From NCBI GenBank assembly GCA_945897655.1, contig CAMDHB010000140.1, positions 1 to 8,267 on the forward strand: a stretch of 8,267 bases of DNA. Direction: 5' to 3'. The notes under the pieces were generated by a model, which saw only the letters and a program-made list of their open reading frames with translations, did not search any database and was not told where the DNA came from. Below, piece by piece: positions 7,036 to 8,267 of this stretch. The number at the start of each line of letters is the position of its first letter. Position 1 is the first letter of the stretch. This DNA comes from Pseudorhodobacter antarcticus (GTDB lineage: Bacteria; Pseudomonadota; Alphaproteobacteria; Rhodobacterales; Rhodobacteraceae). The translations under genes and the position numbers were made by a program.

Positions 7036-7385
7036 GTGGTGCAGTGTCCTATCACGCTGGCAAATGTGCCGAAGACTGTGTCGCGCAACTTTATCTGAGC
7101 ACGGGACAGCAGGTCGTGGCCCGGCGGTGGCGTGGGACTGCGGGTGAAATCGATGTGATTGCTCGGGATGGTGATGAGCTTGTCTTTATAGAAGTGAAGA
7201 AGAGCCGGACCCATGCCGAGGCGGCAAGCCATCTGTCCGAGCACCAGATGAAGCGGATCTGGCAGACGGCGTCCGAGTATCTGGGATCAGAGCCACTTGG
7301 GCAGGACAGCCTTGCGCGGTTCGACGTCGCCCTGGTCGATGACGGCGGCAGGATCGAGATTCTGCAGAACGCCTTTGCCGCCTGA
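7032..7385 (+). CDS. yraN: YraN / UPF0102 family protein, predicted nuclease fold
   Basis: Small protein of 117 residues, the usual length for UPF0102. It carries the restriction-endonuclease-like core of the family: GEID (38–41), then VFIEVKK (51–57) containing the ExK motif, and RFDVALVD (96–103). The acidic residues and lysine correspond to a PD-(D/E)XK metal site, so nuclease activity or nucleic-acid binding is plausible. The cellular role of the family is not settled, and I make no stronger claim. The ATG at 7032 overlaps the rsmI TGA (ATGA), and GAGGG at 7021–7025 inside rsmI supplies the ribosome-binding site 6 bases upstream. It neighbours yraL (rsmI) and yraM in E. coli too, which supports identification by context. 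The gshB start follows 58 bases downstream. Confidence 0.93.
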   Translation: MSGAVSYHAGKCAEDCVAQLYLSTGQQVVARRWRGTAGEIDVIARDGDELVFIEVKKSRTHAEAASHLSEHQMKRIWQTASEYLGSEPLGQDSLARFDVALVDDGGRIEILQNAFAA

Positions 7386-7404
7386 TCAATTGCAACTGCC
7401 ACAA

Positions 7405-7436
7405 TCCTGCGTCATCTATGGCGGGAATACGCAGGA
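7405..7436 (+). promoter_or_regulatory. Inverted repeat that would mask the gshB Shine-Dalgarno sequence
   Basis: TCCTGCGT (7405–7412) and ACGCAGGA (7429–7436) are perfect 8-bp complements separated by 16 bases. The downstream arm contains most of the gshB ribosome-binding site AGGAG (7433–7437), which is 6 bases from the ATG at 7444. In RNA the pairing would hide that site, suggesting an on/off translational control or a protein-binding site. There is no T-tract, so termination is unlikely. The repeat is seen directly; the function is inference. Confidence 0.45.
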
Positions 7437-7443
7437 GTAAGCC

Positions 7444-8267
7444 ATGTCGTTGAAAGTCGCTTTGCAAATGGACCCGATCGGGTCTGTCAACATCTCTGCC
7501 GATAGCACGTTTCGCATTGCTTTGGAGGCGCAGGGCCGGGGGCATTCCTTGTTTTATTACACCCCCGACAGGCTGGCTTTTGTGGAGGGCCGGGTGGTGG
7601 CGCGGGGCTGGCCTGTTACCTTGCGGCGTGAAGTGGGTAACCATGTCTCCTACGGCGATGAGCAAGAGGTTGATCTGGCAGAGTTTGACGTGGTTTGGCT
7701 GCGTCAGGACCCGCCGTTTGACATGGGATACATCACGACGACCCATCTTCTGGACATGATTCATCCAAAGACGCTGGTGGTCAACGATCCGTTCTGGGTG
7801 CGCAACTGCCCGGAAAAGCTGTTGGTGTTGCAGTTCCCCGACCTCATCCCGCCGACGGCGATTGCCCGCGATCTGGCGACGATCCGCGCGTTCAAGGCCA
7901 AGCATGGCGATATCATCCTGAAGCCCTTGTATGGCAACGGCGGGGCAGGGGTCTTCCGGCTTGACCCCAATGATCGCAATCTGTCGAGCCTGTTTGAGTT
8001 GTTCACCTCGATGAGCCGCGAGCCGTTGATTGTGCAGAAGTTTCTGCCGGACGTTGCCAAGGGCGACAAGCGGATCATTCTGGTGGATGGCGCGCCTGTT
8101 GGGGCGATCAACCGGGTGCCGCAGGCCGGGGAGACGCGGTCGAACATGCATGTGGGCGGGCGGCCCGAGAAGATTGGTCTGACCGCCCGCGATCTGGAGA
8201 TTTGCGCGGCGATTGGGCCGACATTGAAGGAAAAGGGCCAGATCTTTGTCGGTATCGACGTGATTGG
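7444..8267 (+). CDS. gshB: Glutathione synthetase GshB (truncated by window end)
   Basis: Catalyses the ATP-dependent ligation of gamma-glutamylcysteine and glycine to glutathione in the cytoplasm. The frame is open from ATG 7444 to the window edge, giving 274 codons; E. coli GshB has about 315 residues, so roughly 40 C-terminal residues are missing. The N-terminal pre-ATP-grasp domain has QMDPIGSVNISADSTF (8–23) and LRQDPPFD (86–93). The ATP-grasp part has IILKPLYGNGGAGVFR (157–172, with the ATP-binding Lys160), GDKRIILVDG (207–216), RVPQAGETRSN (224–234) and GQIFVGIDVI (265–274). AGGAG at 7433–7437, 6 bases before the ATG, supports the start. It lies 58 bases after yraN and probably belongs to the rsmI–yraN transcript; an inverted repeat covers its ribosome-binding site. 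The closing glycine-rich region is outside the window. Confidence 0.97.
   Translation, partial: MSLKVALQMDPIGSVNISADSTFRIALEAQGRGHSLFYYTPDRLAFVEGRVVARGWPVTLRREVGNHVSYGDEQEVDLAEFDVVWLRQDPPFDMGYITTTHLLDMIHPKTLVVNDPFWVRNCPEKLLVLQFPDLIPPTAIARDLATIRAFKAKHGDIILKPLYGNGGAGVFRLDPNDRNLSSLFELFTSMSREPLIVQKFLPDVAKGDKRIILVDGAPVGAINRVPQAGETRSNMHVGGRPEKIGLTARDLEICAAIGPTLKEKGQIFVGIDVI

Noticed and set aside
7390..7419. TTGCAA as a -35 element for a gshB promoter
   Set aside because: The hexamers 17–19 bases downstream match the -10 consensus at only about two positions, and the region is better described by the inverted repeat.
7186..8151. A 321-codon open frame on the minus strand, antisense to yraN and gshB
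   Set aside because: It overlaps two convincing genes completely and its translation is Arg/Gln/His/Pro-rich without domain features.

Overview
The window is GC-rich chromosomal DNA from an alphaproteobacterium. The protein sequences and the gene order (glnD–murJ, and a PBP-activator lipoprotein gene divergent from rsmI–yraN–gshB) best fit Rhodobacteraceae / the Roseobacter group. The placement comes from remembered family sequences, not from a search. No mobile element, CRISPR array, tRNA or rRNA is visible, and coding density is very high. This is mainly a conserved housekeeping neighbourhood, and I see no evidence for a complete new multi-gene system.

Layout: (1) 3–329, plus strand: C-terminal part of a rhomboid-family membrane protein in which both catalytic positions appear substituted. 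(2) 326–1864, minus: murJ, the lipid II flippase, converging on the rhomboid gene with overlapping stop codons. (3) 1865–2105: the longest non-coding gap (241 bp), with a candidate minus-strand promoter just after glnD that would give murJ its own transcript with a long leader. (4) 2106–4865, minus: glnD, the bifunctional PII uridylyl-transferase/removing enzyme. (5) 4897–6075, minus: a penicillin-binding-protein-activator-type lipoprotein (LppC/LpoA C-terminal domain only). A perfect 8-bp hairpin lies between its stop and the glnD ATG. (6) 6079–6165: short divergent intergenic region. (7) 6166–7035, 7032–7385 and 7444–8267 (cut by the window end), plus: rsmI, yraN and gshB.

The two minus-strand envelope genes act in peptidoglycan synthesis: MurJ moves lipid II across the inner membrane, and the lipoprotein resembles outer-membrane activators of class A PBPs. 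GlnD sets PII uridylylation according to glutamine. The plus-strand cluster covers 16S rRNA ribose methylation (RsmI), a predicted nuclease-fold protein (YraN) and the last step of glutathione synthesis (GshB). The rsmI / lpoA-like / yraN grouping resembles the E. coli yraL–yraM–yraN locus, although here yraN has moved to the rsmI side of the divergent promoter region.

Most worth a second look: the apparently protease-dead rhomboid; inverted repeats next to the starts of glnD, gshB and murJ, two of which would mask the Shine-Dalgarno sequence; and a local cluster of AGG/AGA arginine codons inside rsmI.
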